15,594 nt of DNA from CBDUZS01 sp965371785 (GCA_965371785.1 CBDUZS010000059.1:1-15594); one strand, 5' to 3'; numbered from the stretch's first letter, positions 1-8,111 are shown. Numbers and translations are program-made. Notes: generated by a model from the sequence alone, not told the origin.

Positions 1-1
1 C

Positions 2-604
2 ATGACAAAGGACTCTGACAGGCTCTTCTACGAAAAGGGAGGCTACTGCTCGCTCAGCGGCACGGCAAGGAGCGCCATAGCGGGAATCCTGCAGCATGCT
101 CCTGCCCTCTGTGCGTTCACGAACTCGAGTACCAACAGCTATCACAGACTTGTCCGCAACCAGGAAGCCCCGGTCTACAGGTTCTTCTCGGGTCCGAACA
201 GAAGCGCGGCTATCAGGATTCCTTCCTACGCCAGAACGCCCGAGAGCATGAGGTTCGAGTACAGAGTCCCCGACGGGGCAACGAACCCCTACCTCAGCAT
301 GTCATCGATACTCATGGCCGCAATCGATGGAATGAACCGGGAAATGAAACCCGAGAAAATGGGATTCGGACCAATTGATGTGAACGTGTTCTCGTCTGAA
401 GAGATGACCGGGGAACTGAAGACCCTTCCCCGAAGCCTGGACGAAGCACTCGATGCACTGGAGAACGACCGGGAATTCCTTGAGGAGGGCGGTGTGTTCA
501 TGCCCGATCTGCTCGATGCCTATATCGACGTAAAAAGAAGTGAGGCAGCAAGTTTCAGGGGGTCTCCACATCCACTCGAGCACAAACTCTACTTTGGATT
601 GTAA
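2..604 (+). CDS. glnA: Glutamine synthetase type I, C-terminal part (partial at the window edge)
   Basis: This is the last 200 residues of a class I glutamine synthetase, the cytoplasmic enzyme that makes glutamine from glutamate, ammonia and ATP as part of a dodecamer. Visible family signatures are TNSYHRLV (residues 44-51 of the visible part), the ATP/glutamate-binding segment NRSAAIRIP (66-74), the RFEYRVPD segment (84-91) that carries a metal-binding Glu, and the C-terminal PHPLEHKLYFGL, which resembles the GSI-beta ending. The frame is open to the window edge and the family is normally about 440-470 residues, so the ATG at position 2 is internal and not the start. Where adenylylated enzymes have N-L-Y-D, this one has N-V-F-S (Phe at bases 389-391), so the adenylylation tyrosine is missing. 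A lipoprotein gene follows after only 14 bp with no visible terminator. Family identification is very secure; the regulatory statement is inference. Confidence 0.96.
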   Translation: MTKDSDRLFYEKGGYCSLSGTARSAIAGILQHAPALCAFTNSSTNSYHRLVRNQEAPVYRFFSGPNRSAAIRIPSYARTPESMRFEYRVPDGATNPYLSMSSILMAAIDGMNREMKPEKMGFGPIDVNVFSSEEMTGELKTLPRSLDEALDALENDREFLEEGGVFMPDLLDAYIDVKRSEAASFRGSPHPLEHKLYFGL

Positions 605-618
605 GCAAAGGAGTAATA

Positions 619-1767
619 ATGAAATTGATACTTCTGGCAGCTTGCCTGGTCTTCCTGGCGGCATGCGGTGAAGCGCCTGTTCAGGACGAGGGTCAGGATG
701 AGGGCGTATCGGATCAGATCATCGATATCGTTCCCGATGCAGACTACTACTTCGAACTTGTCGATTCCATCGGCATCGAGCTGGGGGACAGCAACTACGT
801 CTTCGGTGTAATAAACTCGGCGAAGTTCGATCCCGACGGAAACATCTTCGTCGTCGACACCCAGCGTGCGGCAGTGCTCTTCTACACCCCCGAGGGGGAA
901 TTCATCAGGCAGGTGGGCAGGTCCGGCAGCGGTCCAGGTGAGTTCATCATGCCTTCCGATGCGGATTTCCTGGAAGATGGCAGGTTCATCGTCACCAACA
1001 ACGGCGCCATGATGCTCACCTTCTTCGACGAGGAGTTCAACCACCTCTACGACCTGAAGGATTTCTTCCCATCTCCCCCCATGGCAATCGAAGCGGTGGA
1101 GGGTAACCGGATAGTGGGAATGAAGCCCGACTGGGAACAGAACGAAGAAGGCATGTTCATGGGCTTCACCGTGGCCTGCTGGGACGACTCCGGGCACGTA
1201 ACGGCCACCTACCACTCGTCCATGAGTCCCTTCGATCCCACGGACCTGAGCAGCATGCTGAACGATCTGTGCATCTTCGGCGCCTCTGGTGATGGCCGGG
1301 TCTTCACAGCATCCATGTCCAGTGACGAGTACGTGGTAACCGCATGGTCTCCTGACGCGGAGGAGCTCTTCACCATCGAGCGTGATTTCGAACGGGTGCC
1401 CAAGACCTCTGAGGAGATCGACCGGGAGACGGAGATCGCGAACAGCCGGATGATACAGAACGGCATGCCTCCGGAGATGGCACACTGGGTGCCGGACCCG
1501 TACAGGAACATGGTCGACGGCATACAGGTCGACGGTTACGACAGGGTCTGGGTGAGCAGAGGAACCGTACTCTCTCCCTACTACGACGTGTACGACATCG
1601 ACGGCACCCCGCTCTTCACGGCTGCCGTAAATCCCGACCTGGGCTTCAACGAATACATGGGTATCGTCGTGGGAGACGAGGGATTCCTGGCTTTCAACCC
1701 CAACCCCGCGGATTATCCCAGGCTCTACATACTCGAATTCGAAGAGATTGCTCCGCTTGCAGAGTGA
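619..1767 (+). CDS. Lipoprotein with 6-bladed beta-propeller (NHL-like) repeats, copy 1
   Basis: This 382-residue secreted lipoprotein has a short hydrophobic signal ending in the lipobox LAAC, with lipidation expected at Cys16. Gly at +2 suggests outer-membrane sorting. After an acidic, flexible linker (about 17-40) the body carries propeller-type repeats of the pattern F-x-P-D-G-N-I-x-V-x-D followed by Y-x-x-E-G-E-F-I-R-x-V-G and G-S-G-P-G-E-F, typical of NHL / 6-bladed beta-propeller proteins common in FCB bacteria. Such propellers usually bind ligands or proteins; no catalytic residues are recognised and no specific function can be given. ATG 619 is chosen because AAAGGAG lies at 607-613. 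It is a close paralogue of the next gene along its whole length, and both may be read through from glnA. Confidence 0.85.
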   Translation: MKLILLAACLVFLAACGEAPVQDEGQDEGVSDQIIDIVPDADYYFELVDSIGIELGDSNYVFGVINSAKFDPDGNIFVVDTQRAAVLFYTPEGEFIRQVGRSGSGPGEFIMPSDADFLEDGRFIVTNNGAMMLTFFDEEFNHLYDLKDFFPSPPMAIEAVEGNRIVGMKPDWEQNEEGMFMGFTVACWDDSGHVTATYHSSMSPFDPTDLSSMLNDLCIFGASGDGRVFTASMSSDEYVVTAWSPDAEELFTIERDFERVPKTSEEIDRETEIANSRMIQNGMPPEMAHWVPDPYRNMVDGIQVDGYDRVWVSRGTVLSPYYDVYDIDGTPLFTAAVNPDLGFNEYMGIVVGDEGFLAFNPNPADYPRLYILEFEEIAPLAE

Positions 1768-1810
1768 CGAGTACAGTCACCCTGTTCAGCGATATTAATA
1801 CAGCAGACTC

Positions 1811-1816
1811 AGGAGG
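1811..1816 (+). promoter_or_regulatory. Ribosome binding site that sets the start of propeller lipoprotein copy 2
   Basis: AGGAGG lies 5 nt before ATG 1822. An in-frame TTG at 1819 would leave only 2 nt after the Shine-Dalgarno sequence, so the ATG is the supported start. Confidence 0.8.
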
Positions 1817-1821
1817 TCTTG

Positions 1822-2982
1822 ATGAAAAAGTATTCTTGCTTCGGGTTCCTGCTCCTGCTTCTCGCCTGCGGGGGAGGAGAAGAACCGGTTAGAGCAGAGG
1901 AGGACAACGGTGGATCAACTCCGGGAGAACTCCCTCTCCCCGATATCGATATCTACTTGACCATCACCGATTCGATAGGTATCGAGCTCGGTGACAGCAA
2001 CTACGTGTTCGGCATGCCTGTCCTGGCAGAGTACACGCCGGACGGTAACATCGCCGTCCTCGATGCCCAGAAGATGGGTGTCTTCTTCTACACTCCTGAG
2101 GGCGAGTACATCAGGACAGTCGGCAGGGAGGGAAGCGGACCGGGAGAGTTCCTGATGCCCACCTCCTTCAGCTTCATGCCCGACGGCGGTCTCGTTGTCG
2201 CCGATGCAATGGCCGGAAAGGTCGTCTTCTTCGATTCGACCTACGAGTACTCGAGCGATGTCTCGGGTTTCTTCCCGTCACCGCCCGTCACCATAAGGAG
2301 CGTTGAGGGAGGAGCATTCGTCGGGCTCCAGTCCGTCTTCGAGCAGAACGATGACGGTATGTTCCTGGGCTTCAAGCTGGTGAGGTGGGAAGGCGAAGAC
2401 TTCGAGGAGACAGTCGAGTACTTCTCCACTCGCAATCCATTCGACCCCACTGACATCGCAGCAGCAATACAGGAGAACATGTTCTTCTTCACTTCGAGTC
2501 CTGACGGAAGGGTCTACAGGACTCCCTTCTCCTCGAAGGAATTCATCATAGAGGGTTACATGCCTGACGGAACATCCTTCCTCTACATCGAGGACGAGGA
2601 GTACAGCAAGATTCGGAAGAGCGACGAGGAAATCCAGATCGAGATCGATCTGGTCAACTCCCGCTTGGCAGCATCGGGAATGCCCCCCGGATCGTTTGAA
2701 TGGGAACCGGATCCTTACCGTGCATCCACATTCGGCCTCTTCATTGATGCCGAGGACAGGATATGGGTCAGGCTGGGCTACTACAGAGAAGTGGTTTTCA
2801 GGATCTACGATCAGGATGGCAATCTGACTCTCAACGCCATGCTGGACCACCCGGGGGATTTTCGCGATGTCGAAACATGGCAGGTCATAGTGAACGAGTA
2901 CGGTATTCTTGCGTTCGATCCTGCACCCGAAGACTACCCGAGGATATACATCCTGGACGTTGCCGAAGGACTCGGGGACTAG
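1822..2982 (+). CDS. Lipoprotein with 6-bladed beta-propeller (NHL-like) repeats, copy 2
   Basis: This 386-residue paralogue of the preceding gene lies 54 bp downstream. The signal peptide ends in LLAC (Cys16) followed by Gly-Gly-Gly, again predicting a surface or outer-membrane lipoprotein. Segments shared with copy 1 include DSIGIELGDSNYVFG, FYTPEGE-I, GSGPGEF, FFPSPP, EQN-GMF-GF, NPFDPTD, GMPP, PDPYR and the terminal DYPR-YIL. Conservation therefore covers the whole chain, not only the repeats, and points to tandem gene duplication. The repeats (for example T-P-D-G-N-I-A-V-L-D near residues 73-82) indicate a beta-propeller. No enzymatic residues are recognised. The gene converges on the lipoprotein at 3006-4559, with 23 bp between stop codons and no convincing terminator hairpin. 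Function is unknown; a ligand-binding or complex-scaffold role is inference. Confidence 0.85.
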   Translation: MKKYSCFGFLLLLLACGGGEEPVRAEEDNGGSTPGELPLPDIDIYLTITDSIGIELGDSNYVFGMPVLAEYTPDGNIAVLDAQKMGVFFYTPEGEYIRTVGREGSGPGEFLMPTSFSFMPDGGLVVADAMAGKVVFFDSTYEYSSDVSGFFPSPPVTIRSVEGGAFVGLQSVFEQNDDGMFLGFKLVRWEGEDFEETVEYFSTRNPFDPTDIAAAIQENMFFFTSSPDGRVYRTPFSSKEFIIEGYMPDGTSFLYIEDEEYSKIRKSDEEIQIEIDLVNSRLAASGMPPGSFEWEPDPYRASTFGLFIDAEDRIWVRLGYYREVVFRIYDQDGNLTLNAMLDHPGDFRDVETWQVIVNEYGILAFDPAPEDYPRIYILDVAEGLGD

Positions 2983-3005
2983 GGCGGGGTGCCTCTACGA
3001 GGAGT

Positions 3006-4559
3006 TCACTCCAGACGGATGGACACGTCTCCTTCCGCCTCCGAGTACTTCGTTACGAGGAGAAAGCAATCTCCACTCTGGTCGGGAGACGGTGAAAAGA
3101 CGAGAAGAGAGTTGGTTCCATCACCGCCATCGTCATCGGTAAGGCGTGAACCGTCAGCAAGAATAACGGTGATGACGAGGTCTATCTGGTCGCTCTCCGC
3201 TGAAATCGTGTAGCTTCGATTCTCGACAAGGTTCATGCTGTACATGAGATACGAGGTCTCGTAGGGAAAGTTCTCCTCGATGGTCCTCCCGGGGCGCAGC
3301 ACACTCACGGGAACATCCGTCTCCTGCCAGAAGAAGCTGACTTCGCCTTCTCCGGAAGCGTAGGGGGATACGAGAGCGACGTACTCACCCGGTGGAAGTG
3401 GTTCGATTACCCTCGAATCGGAGCCGAGGCTTTCGTAGTCATCGTTCGAGGTGATGAGTTCCACGAGATCGCCATCGCGTCTGAGGAGCGTAAGACAGAC
3501 ATCCATATCGGAGAATGCGTTGATCTCGTAAACGGTCATCTCCTCGACAGTGAAAACGAATCCTGCTACCGGTGTGAATGGGCTCAGGAAGCCCGGCACA
3601 TTCCAGTCATCCTCCATACCGGGCCACCAGCCGATGGCGAAATTTCTCTCGGGATCTATCGATGCGGAATAAATCCGTCCCTGTTCTTCAGCCTCGATGG
3701 CTGTTGTTTCCAGGTAATCTTCGCCCAGCACCTCGAGTGTAAGGAGGAACTCCCCTTCGGAATCACTGCTGTAGGGCATCACCAGCGCGATGTAATTACC
3801 AGGATCACATGATGTTACTATTCGGGAGTCGGATCCGCTGTAGTCGTCGGAATAGGAGATGAACCGGTATGCATTTCCCTTCACTTCGATGAGTACGAGG
3901 TAGGTGTCGAATTCCTGGGATTCCAGTAAAAGGGAGATGAGCCCTTCCGTCTCTTCGATTGAGAAGGGGAACAGTCTCGCCACGGGAAAGTTGTTGACGT
4001 AGACATCGTTTCCCAGGAACTCCCTCAGAATCCTGTTCAGGCAGGTATCGTATCTGTCATCTTCTATCCAGCCCGTTACCGAACCGGCTTCCAGGCTGCT
4101 GCAGGATATGAACTCGTCAAGATCCTGTTGTGAACCCTCTCTCACGAGAACATCGTACAGTCCCCTGGAATCATCCTGTGAGAACACGAGCAGGCTGGTC
4201 CCGGAGGGCACATCCTGTACGACAAGTCTTGCTGCAGATTTCGTTCCCCAGTCGTCGTTGAAGGCGATGAGATCTCCCTCGCCATCGAGAAGCACAGCCA
4301 CGGGATCGAAGTCGTGACTCCTGACATCGATGACCAGGACGCCTTCTCCGGAGATGCCGTGAACCGCTGTGTAGGTGTCCATGTTCACCGGGCGGCCCTG
4401 GAGCAGCAATATTTCCTCCGCATTGGGCCATGCATCAAGAATGGTCTGCGTTTTCCGTGGAAGCTCACTTCTGATATCCGTGCCCGGTGAAGCGATCCTG
4501 CTGGTGCAGGAGACGGTAAGGGCAATAATGATAAGAATTCCTGCAATCAACGTTTTCAT
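3006..4559 (-). CDS. Lipoprotein with four PPC-like (pre-peptidase C-terminal-like) beta-sandwich domains
   Basis: This 517-residue exported protein has a hydrophobic N-terminus ending in the lipobox TVSC (Cys18). I can read four repeats of roughly 80 residues (about 62-138, 196-277, 331-411 and 436-516). Each has an aspartate-rich turn (FNDDWG, YSDDYSGSDSR, SNDDYESLGSDSR, DDDGGDGTNS) after a strand such as F-D-x-x-L-x-L, then P-G-x-Y-x-A-L-V and a terminal G-x-x-x-L/F strand. This is the pattern of PPC domains, small sandwiches usually appended to secreted peptidases. No peptidase catalytic domain is present, so it probably works as an adhesion, binding or scaffold protein. It is the last gene of the minus-strand run, 22 bp after nth; GGGAG precedes ATG 4559. 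The domain call is from pattern reading and the fourth repeat is the most divergent. Confidence 0.7.
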   Translation of the reverse strand: MKTLIAGILIIIALTVSCTSRIASPGTDIRSELPRKTQTILDAWPNAEEILLLQGRPVNMDTYTAVHGISGEGVLVIDVRSHDFDPVAVLLDGEGDLIAFNDDWGTKSAARLVVQDVPSGTSLLVFSQDDSRGLYDVLVREGSQQDLDEFISCSSLEAGSVTGWIEDDRYDTCLNRILREFLGNDVYVNNFPVARLFPFSIEETEGLISLLLESQEFDTYLVLIEVKGNAYRFISYSDDYSGSDSRIVTSCDPGNYIALVMPYSSDSEGEFLLTLEVLGEDYLETTAIEAEEQGRIYSASIDPERNFAIGWWPGMEDDWNVPGFLSPFTPVAGFVFTVEEMTVYEINAFSDMDVCLTLLRRDGDLVELITSNDDYESLGSDSRVIEPLPPGEYVALVSPYASGEGEVSFFWQETDVPVSVLRPGRTIEENFPYETSYLMYSMNLVENRSYTISAESDQIDLVITVILADGSRLTDDDGGDGTNSLLVFSPSPDQSGDCFLLVTKYSEAEGDVSIRLE

Positions 4560-4581
4560 TTCTTCTCCCGTTCAGTGAAAA

Positions 4582-5226
4582 TTACCGCCGTTCTGTCGAT
4601 GACGGACACCACGAGCAGAACGGGCATGTGCTGCATAGAGGATATCGTGGTCTGCACACCCTCTGTCCGAATCTTACAAACAGATGGTTGATCTTATTCC
4701 AGTACTCCTCCGGGAATGCCTTCATAAGTGCTTTCTCCGTTTCATCGGGAGACCGGGTGTTCACGAGTCCTGTTCTGTTCGATATCCTGTGCACGTGTAC
4801 GTCGACACACACGGCTGGTATGTCGAAAACCATTCCGAGCATGTAGCAGGCCGTCTTCCTCCCGACACCCGGAAGCGACAGAAGGTCCTCCATCCGCCTG
4901 GGAACCTGTCCTCCGAATCTTTCGAGTATCTCCAGAGATATGTTTTTTATCTGTACGGCTTTCCGCCTGTAGAACCCTGCAGGTCTGAGAGCCGATTCGA
5001 GCTCTTCTCCGGATATCCCCAGCATGGCTGCGGGATCGGGAGCAATCCCGAGCAGTCTCACCGAAACCCGCTCGGTTACCGCGTCTCTCGTCCGGAGGCT
5101 GATGATCGTCGATATGAGAACGGAGAAGGGATCCCTTCCCGTAGACAGGGGGGCTGGTTTTCCGAGGTCTCCAAGGTGTCTCTCCATTCCCCCGAAGACC
5201 TCGAGAGGAGATGGGGGCCGTTTCAT
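4582..5226 (-). CDS. nth: Endonuclease III (DNA glycosylase / AP lyase)
   Basis: This 214-residue base-excision-repair enzyme removes oxidised pyrimidines and nicks abasic sites. It is close to the E. coli length of about 211. The helix-hairpin-helix LPGVGRKTACYML (118-130) supplies the catalytic lysine (Lys124). VDVHVHRISNR supplies the catalytic aspartate (Asp142), 18 residues later, exactly as between Lys120 and Asp138 in E. coli. The C-terminus has Cys191, 198, 201 and 207 in the C-x6-C-x2-C-x5-C order that binds the [4Fe-4S] cluster, plus an extra Cys204. The segment SLRTRD (43-48) occupies the place of the E. coli SAQATD segment and resembles the QRT-type variants of other Nth proteins. 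ATG 5226 follows the rnd stop after only 4 bp, so the two genes are almost certainly co-transcribed. Confidence 0.95.
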   Translation of the reverse strand: MKRPPSPLEVFGGMERHLGDLGKPAPLSTGRDPFSVLISTIISLRTRDAVTERVSVRLLGIAPDPAAMLGISGEELESALRPAGFYRRKAVQIKNISLEILERFGGQVPRRMEDLLSLPGVGRKTACYMLGMVFDIPAVCVDVHVHRISNRTGLVNTRSPDETEKALMKAFPEEYWNKINHLFVRFGQRVCRPRYPLCSTCPFCSWCPSSTERR

Positions 5227-5230
5227 GCTT

Positions 5231-6418
5231 TCAGTCCGTTTTCACGAAGGAAATCCCCTGCGACGGGTCTTTGTCCAGAACGAGTGCGAGTTTGCCGGAA
5301 AGAAGCGCTATGAACTCTTCTCCAAGGGCTTTCTTGCTCCATTCGGGGAGCTCGTTCCGGGCCATCAGAGAGTCCAGAGTCCAGGGAGGATCGCTGAGAA
5401 TGGACCTGAATGCTTCCCCCGGCATGAGAAGAGAGGGCGCTATCTGCATGCTGATCGATTTCTGCTTCAGGTAGATCCGAAGTATGTCCCGTCTTGCGGA
5501 AACTCCGCTCTCGTTACGGTAATCGGGCAGAACGGGAACATCAGAGGGAGGGTTTTCGATGCAGTCCTTTACGATCGCGAGGACTTCGCTTCCCCATCTA
5601 CCGGTGAAGCCCGACGACAACCCCCTGAGCCTTTTCAGAATTTTCTCAGAGGATGGAGCCATTGTGGCTATACGACACAACTGGCTGTCGCGGATGATAT
5701 GCTGACGCGGTTTGTTCAGCTTTCTCGCATTCTCTTCCCTCCATTTGACCAGGGTCCAGAGGAGAGGGAAACTTCTGCGTTTGGTTTTGCCGGAAGACCT
5801 TGCCTTCCTGAAAACGGGGATTATCGACTGTGAATAGGTTGCGGGATCGGAAACCCTGTTAACTTCCGTCTGGAACCATTCCGTTCTTCCCATCTCTTCG
5901 AGTCGGATGCTCAGTTTCTCATGCATTTCCAGAAGGAATCTTACATCGTCAAGAGCGTAATCGAGCTGTTCGTCCGAAAGAGGTCTGAGAGACCAGTCGC
6001 TCAGGGAGAAGCTGCTCTGTGAATTATTCCCACAAAGCTTCTCCACCAGCTTCGCAAGGCTGATCTGTTCACCGTAACCGACGAAGGCAGCCGCTATCTG
6101 AGTATCGAATACCTGTCTGATCTCACAGTCGAGCTCCCTCCGCAGAATGGACACATCGTTCCGTGCGGAATGAAAGACTTTCGTTATCGATTCATCCTCC
6201 ATGATTCTTCGCAGGGGAGCAAGATTGCTCACCGCAAGTGGATCTACCGCTATGGGGTCTTCCTGGTCGTCTGCTATCTGTATGAGCAGGAGCTCGGGCC
6301 AGTACCTTCTTTCACCATGGAATTCAGTGTCCATGGCGATTATCTTCGTTCTGGAAAACCTTTCGACAACCTGTGACAGTGCTTCGTCGGTTTCTACGAG
6401 CTTCCTGAAAGGTGTCAT
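5231..6418 (-). CDS. rnd: Ribonuclease D (DEDDy 3'-5' exoribonuclease with HRDC domain)
   Basis: This 395-residue protein matches RNase D (E. coli about 375 residues), which trims tRNA and other small RNA 3' ends in the cytoplasm. The exonuclease domain has all DEDDy residues: Asp30 and Glu32 in MDTEF, Asp88 in HSARNDVSIL, and Tyr154 with Asp158 in YALDD. An HRDC-type helical domain follows at about 215-290 (LLWTLVKWREENARKLNKP), and the remaining C-terminal 100 residues are probably the second helical region of the family. Its ATG overlaps the stop of the upstream gene in ATGA, so translational coupling is likely, and nth begins 4 bp after its stop. All catalytic residues are intact. Confidence 0.95.
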   Translation of the reverse strand: MTPFRKLVETDEALSQVVERFSRTKIIAMDTEFHGERRYWPELLLIQIADDQEDPIAVDPLAVSNLAPLRRIMEDESITKVFHSARNDVSILRRELDCEIRQVFDTQIAAAFVGYGEQISLAKLVEKLCGNNSQSSFSLSDWSLRPLSDEQLDYALDDVRFLLEMHEKLSIRLEEMGRTEWFQTEVNRVSDPATYSQSIIPVFRKARSSGKTKRRSFPLLWTLVKWREENARKLNKPRQHIIRDSQLCRIATMAPSSEKILKRLRGLSSGFTGRWGSEVLAIVKDCIENPPSDVPVLPDYRNESGVSARRDILRIYLKQKSISMQIAPSLLMPGEAFRSILSDPPWTLDSLMARNELPEWSKKALGEEFIALLSGKLALVLDKDPSQGISFVKTD

Positions 6419-7197
6419 TTATCAACCGGGATCGAAGACGTTTCCTCGTGCCATGGGCAGACAACGGAATCTCCGGTTATCTCGTAGTACGAGTAGCCAT
6501 GATCGGGGCAACGGAACCCTCCCGGCTGACTGAACCGTCCGCCGCTGACCTCGTAGATTTCCGCGAAGGAAGTCGGCAGAGGGTATCCCTCCGCCATGAA
6601 CTGAACAACCATCGTGGCAAGGCTGTCGCGGAGGGAGGCGCATTCCTCTCCCGCCAGGCCCAGCCCTTCCCCGAGGTGACCTGCCTGACAGACGAGGCTT
6701 CCTTCGTCGCTCAGGATGTAGTCCTGCCCGGTTACGGGACATTTGAATGACGTAACGCTTTCTCCCCGGGCAAGAGCGGGAGCTACTTCCGTCTCAGCGT
6801 ACCTCCAGCAGATGGATGAAGCCTGTCCGAGAACGTTGTCCAGAGACGTATCGCCCGAAATCCTCCAGTTGCCGGCCCTTTGTGTGAGCCAGAGGGTTCT
6901 GTTTCCACCCTCGTCCAGCAAAAGGTATACAACGAATCCCCGGGGTTCCCAGCGCTTCAGCGATATGGTGCCACCCCGGCTTCCCGGGTCGAGAAGCCCC
7001 AGGAATTCGGGAAGAACAAGCTTTCCCAGGCTGTCGCTCAGCAGCAGGTGTGCTTCGTTAGTCTCCCCGGAGGCGAGATGATCGAGGTAACTTCTTGCCG
7101 TCCGTTCCATCCGTCTGCCGGGACTGCCCTGTCGGGCAACGAGAGAGAACACTGCTGCGAGAACGAGTATTGCTGCGGGCAGCAGTTTCCTTTTCAT
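6415..7197 (-). CDS. Membrane-anchored or exported protein with two CPxxG...C motifs, function unknown
   Basis: I do not recognise a named family for this 260-residue protein. It starts with a positively charged, hydrophobic segment (about 1-21) that reads as a signal anchor or uncleaved signal peptide. Residues about 30-120 look like a small alpha+beta domain, perhaps NTF2/SnoaL-like (weak suggestion). The C-terminal half contains two similar cysteine units, F-K-C-P-V-T-G beginning at Cys153 with its partner Cys170, and F-R-C-P-D-H-G beginning at Cys230 with its partner Cys247. Each pair is exactly 17 residues apart and each second Cys is followed by a His (174 and 250). They could bind zinc or form disulphides. 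The unit resembles CP-x-x-G...C motifs I associate with pseudopilin-like proteins. The gene overlaps both neighbours by 4 bp (ATGA), so it is firmly inside the operon. Confidence 0.6.
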   Translation of the reverse strand: MKRKLLPAAILVLAAVFSLVARQGSPGRRMERTARSYLDHLASGETNEAHLLLSDSLGKLVLPEFLGLLDPGSRGGTISLKRWEPRGFVVYLLLDEGGNRTLWLTQRAGNWRISGDTSLDNVLGQASSICWRYAETEVAPALARGESVTSFKCPVTGQDYILSDEGSLVCQAGHLGEGLGLAGEECASLRDSLATMVVQFMAEGYPLPTSFAEIYEVSGGRFSQPGGFRCPDHGYSYYEITGDSVVCPWHEETSSIPVDK

Positions 7198-8111
7198 CTC
7201 CCCCCGCTGGTTCCGAAAATGTCACCGAGGCCTATGCCGATACCGCTGATCATGAGACCCCATTCCTTTGTCGTATTCTCGCCTCCGAGACGGTAGAAGA
7301 AATCGACGACCAGCTTGATGCTCGGGTTGTTGAGATCGAATCCGGCTCTGAGATCGTACTGGTGGAACGAACTACCCTCCTGGCTGCCCGACCCCGATTC
7401 ATCTTTTACGGACGTCTCTCCTCGAGTTGCGATTTCCATCCCCAGCCGCACATCGAGCTCGGGGTTGATCGGCAGCACGAAGAAGCCAGTGGTCCTCAGT
7501 TCGATGGGCGGTCTCGTATCAGCCGAGTCCCTTGCGGTTCCCGGGATCCTGTCCCATGCCCAGAAGTAATACCTTACACCCCCCGTTGCACGAATCACCG
7601 GGCCTGACGAACCGGAAATCGGAGTTTCAACCGTGAGCGCTCCATCGATTGCCAGATGCCTGTCGCTCTCCGAGTAGTCGCCTGATTCGAGAGCACCGTG
7701 CAGAGGGAGTCTTATTGCAGCCCTGCCTACCAGCTGAGGAGTCCGTTCGATCCATCCGTCGAAGGTAATCCATGGATCGGCCAGGCCGACACCGGACGAG
7801 TCACCCGAACCCGAGATCTGAAAATAGACGGGCAGGATAACGCCAATCGTATGGCTTGATGTCAGTCCGTACTTACCTGTAACGAGCAGGCGTATAACCG
7901 AGAGGCTTTCTCTGAATTCGTAGAGGGAGTCGAGCCCGGTGGAATCGGTCTCCCAGTACGAGCCCGCCGAGAAATAGCCCAGCGCGAAATCACCTGAAGT
8001 CTGTGTCGAACCGAGCACCTCGGTGAGGTTGTTGTAGTAGAGAGGGTCATATCCCTGAGACACCCCTGCAGCCATCAGCAACACCGAGCAGATAAAAAGG
8101 GTTATTCTCAT
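7194..8111 (-). CDS. Predicted outer-membrane beta-barrel protein
   Basis: This 305-residue protein has a typical cleavable signal peptide (about 1-20, ending ...GVSQG before YDPLYY). The mature chain is rich in alternating hydrophobic/polar strands with many Gly, Ser, Tyr and Phe residues, such as RLLVTGKYGLTSSHTIGVIL, VIRATGGVRYYF and IKLVVDFFYRLGG. Loops are Ser/Asp/Gly rich. This looks like the transporter-type barrels related to the phenol-degradation meta-pathway group, but that assignment is only a resemblance. AAAGG lies 6 nt before ATG 8111. It sits 27 bp after acyP and overlaps the next gene by ATGA. The protein ends in SGGR rather than an aromatic residue, unlike many proteobacterial barrels. 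Substrate unknown. Confidence 0.65.
   Translation of the reverse strand: MRITLFICSVLLMAAGVSQGYDPLYYNNLTEVLGSTQTSGDFALGYFSAGSYWETDSTGLDSLYEFRESLSVIRLLVTGKYGLTSSHTIGVILPVYFQISGSGDSSGVGLADPWITFDGWIERTPQLVGRAAIRLPLHGALESGDYSESDRHLAIDGALTVETPISGSSGPVIRATGGVRYYFWAWDRIPGTARDSADTRPPIELRTTGFFVLPINPELDVRLGMEIATRGETSVKDESGSGSQEGSSFHQYDLRAGFDLNNPSIKLVVDFFYRLGGENTTKEWGLMISGIGIGLGDIFGTSGGR

Noticed and set aside
2..4. ATG at position 2 as a true start of glnA
   Set aside because: The frame is open to the window edge and the protein begins in the middle of the glutamine synthetase catalytic domain.
589..1485. Long minus-strand open frame (298 codons) opposite the first propeller lipoprotein
   Set aside because: It is fully antisense to a gene with a lipobox, repeats and a close paralogue; its translation is His/Val/Glu-rich with no motif, as expected for a shadow frame.
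3001..3012. GGAGT-TC-ACTCC inverted repeat as a terminator between convergent genes
   Set aside because: The stem is 5 bp with a 2-nt loop and no U-tract, and part of it lies inside the end of the PPC-domain gene.
4684..5833. Plus-strand open frames opposite nth and rnd
   Set aside because: Both target genes have intact catalytic motifs on the minus strand; the plus-strand translations carry no signature or convincing start signal.
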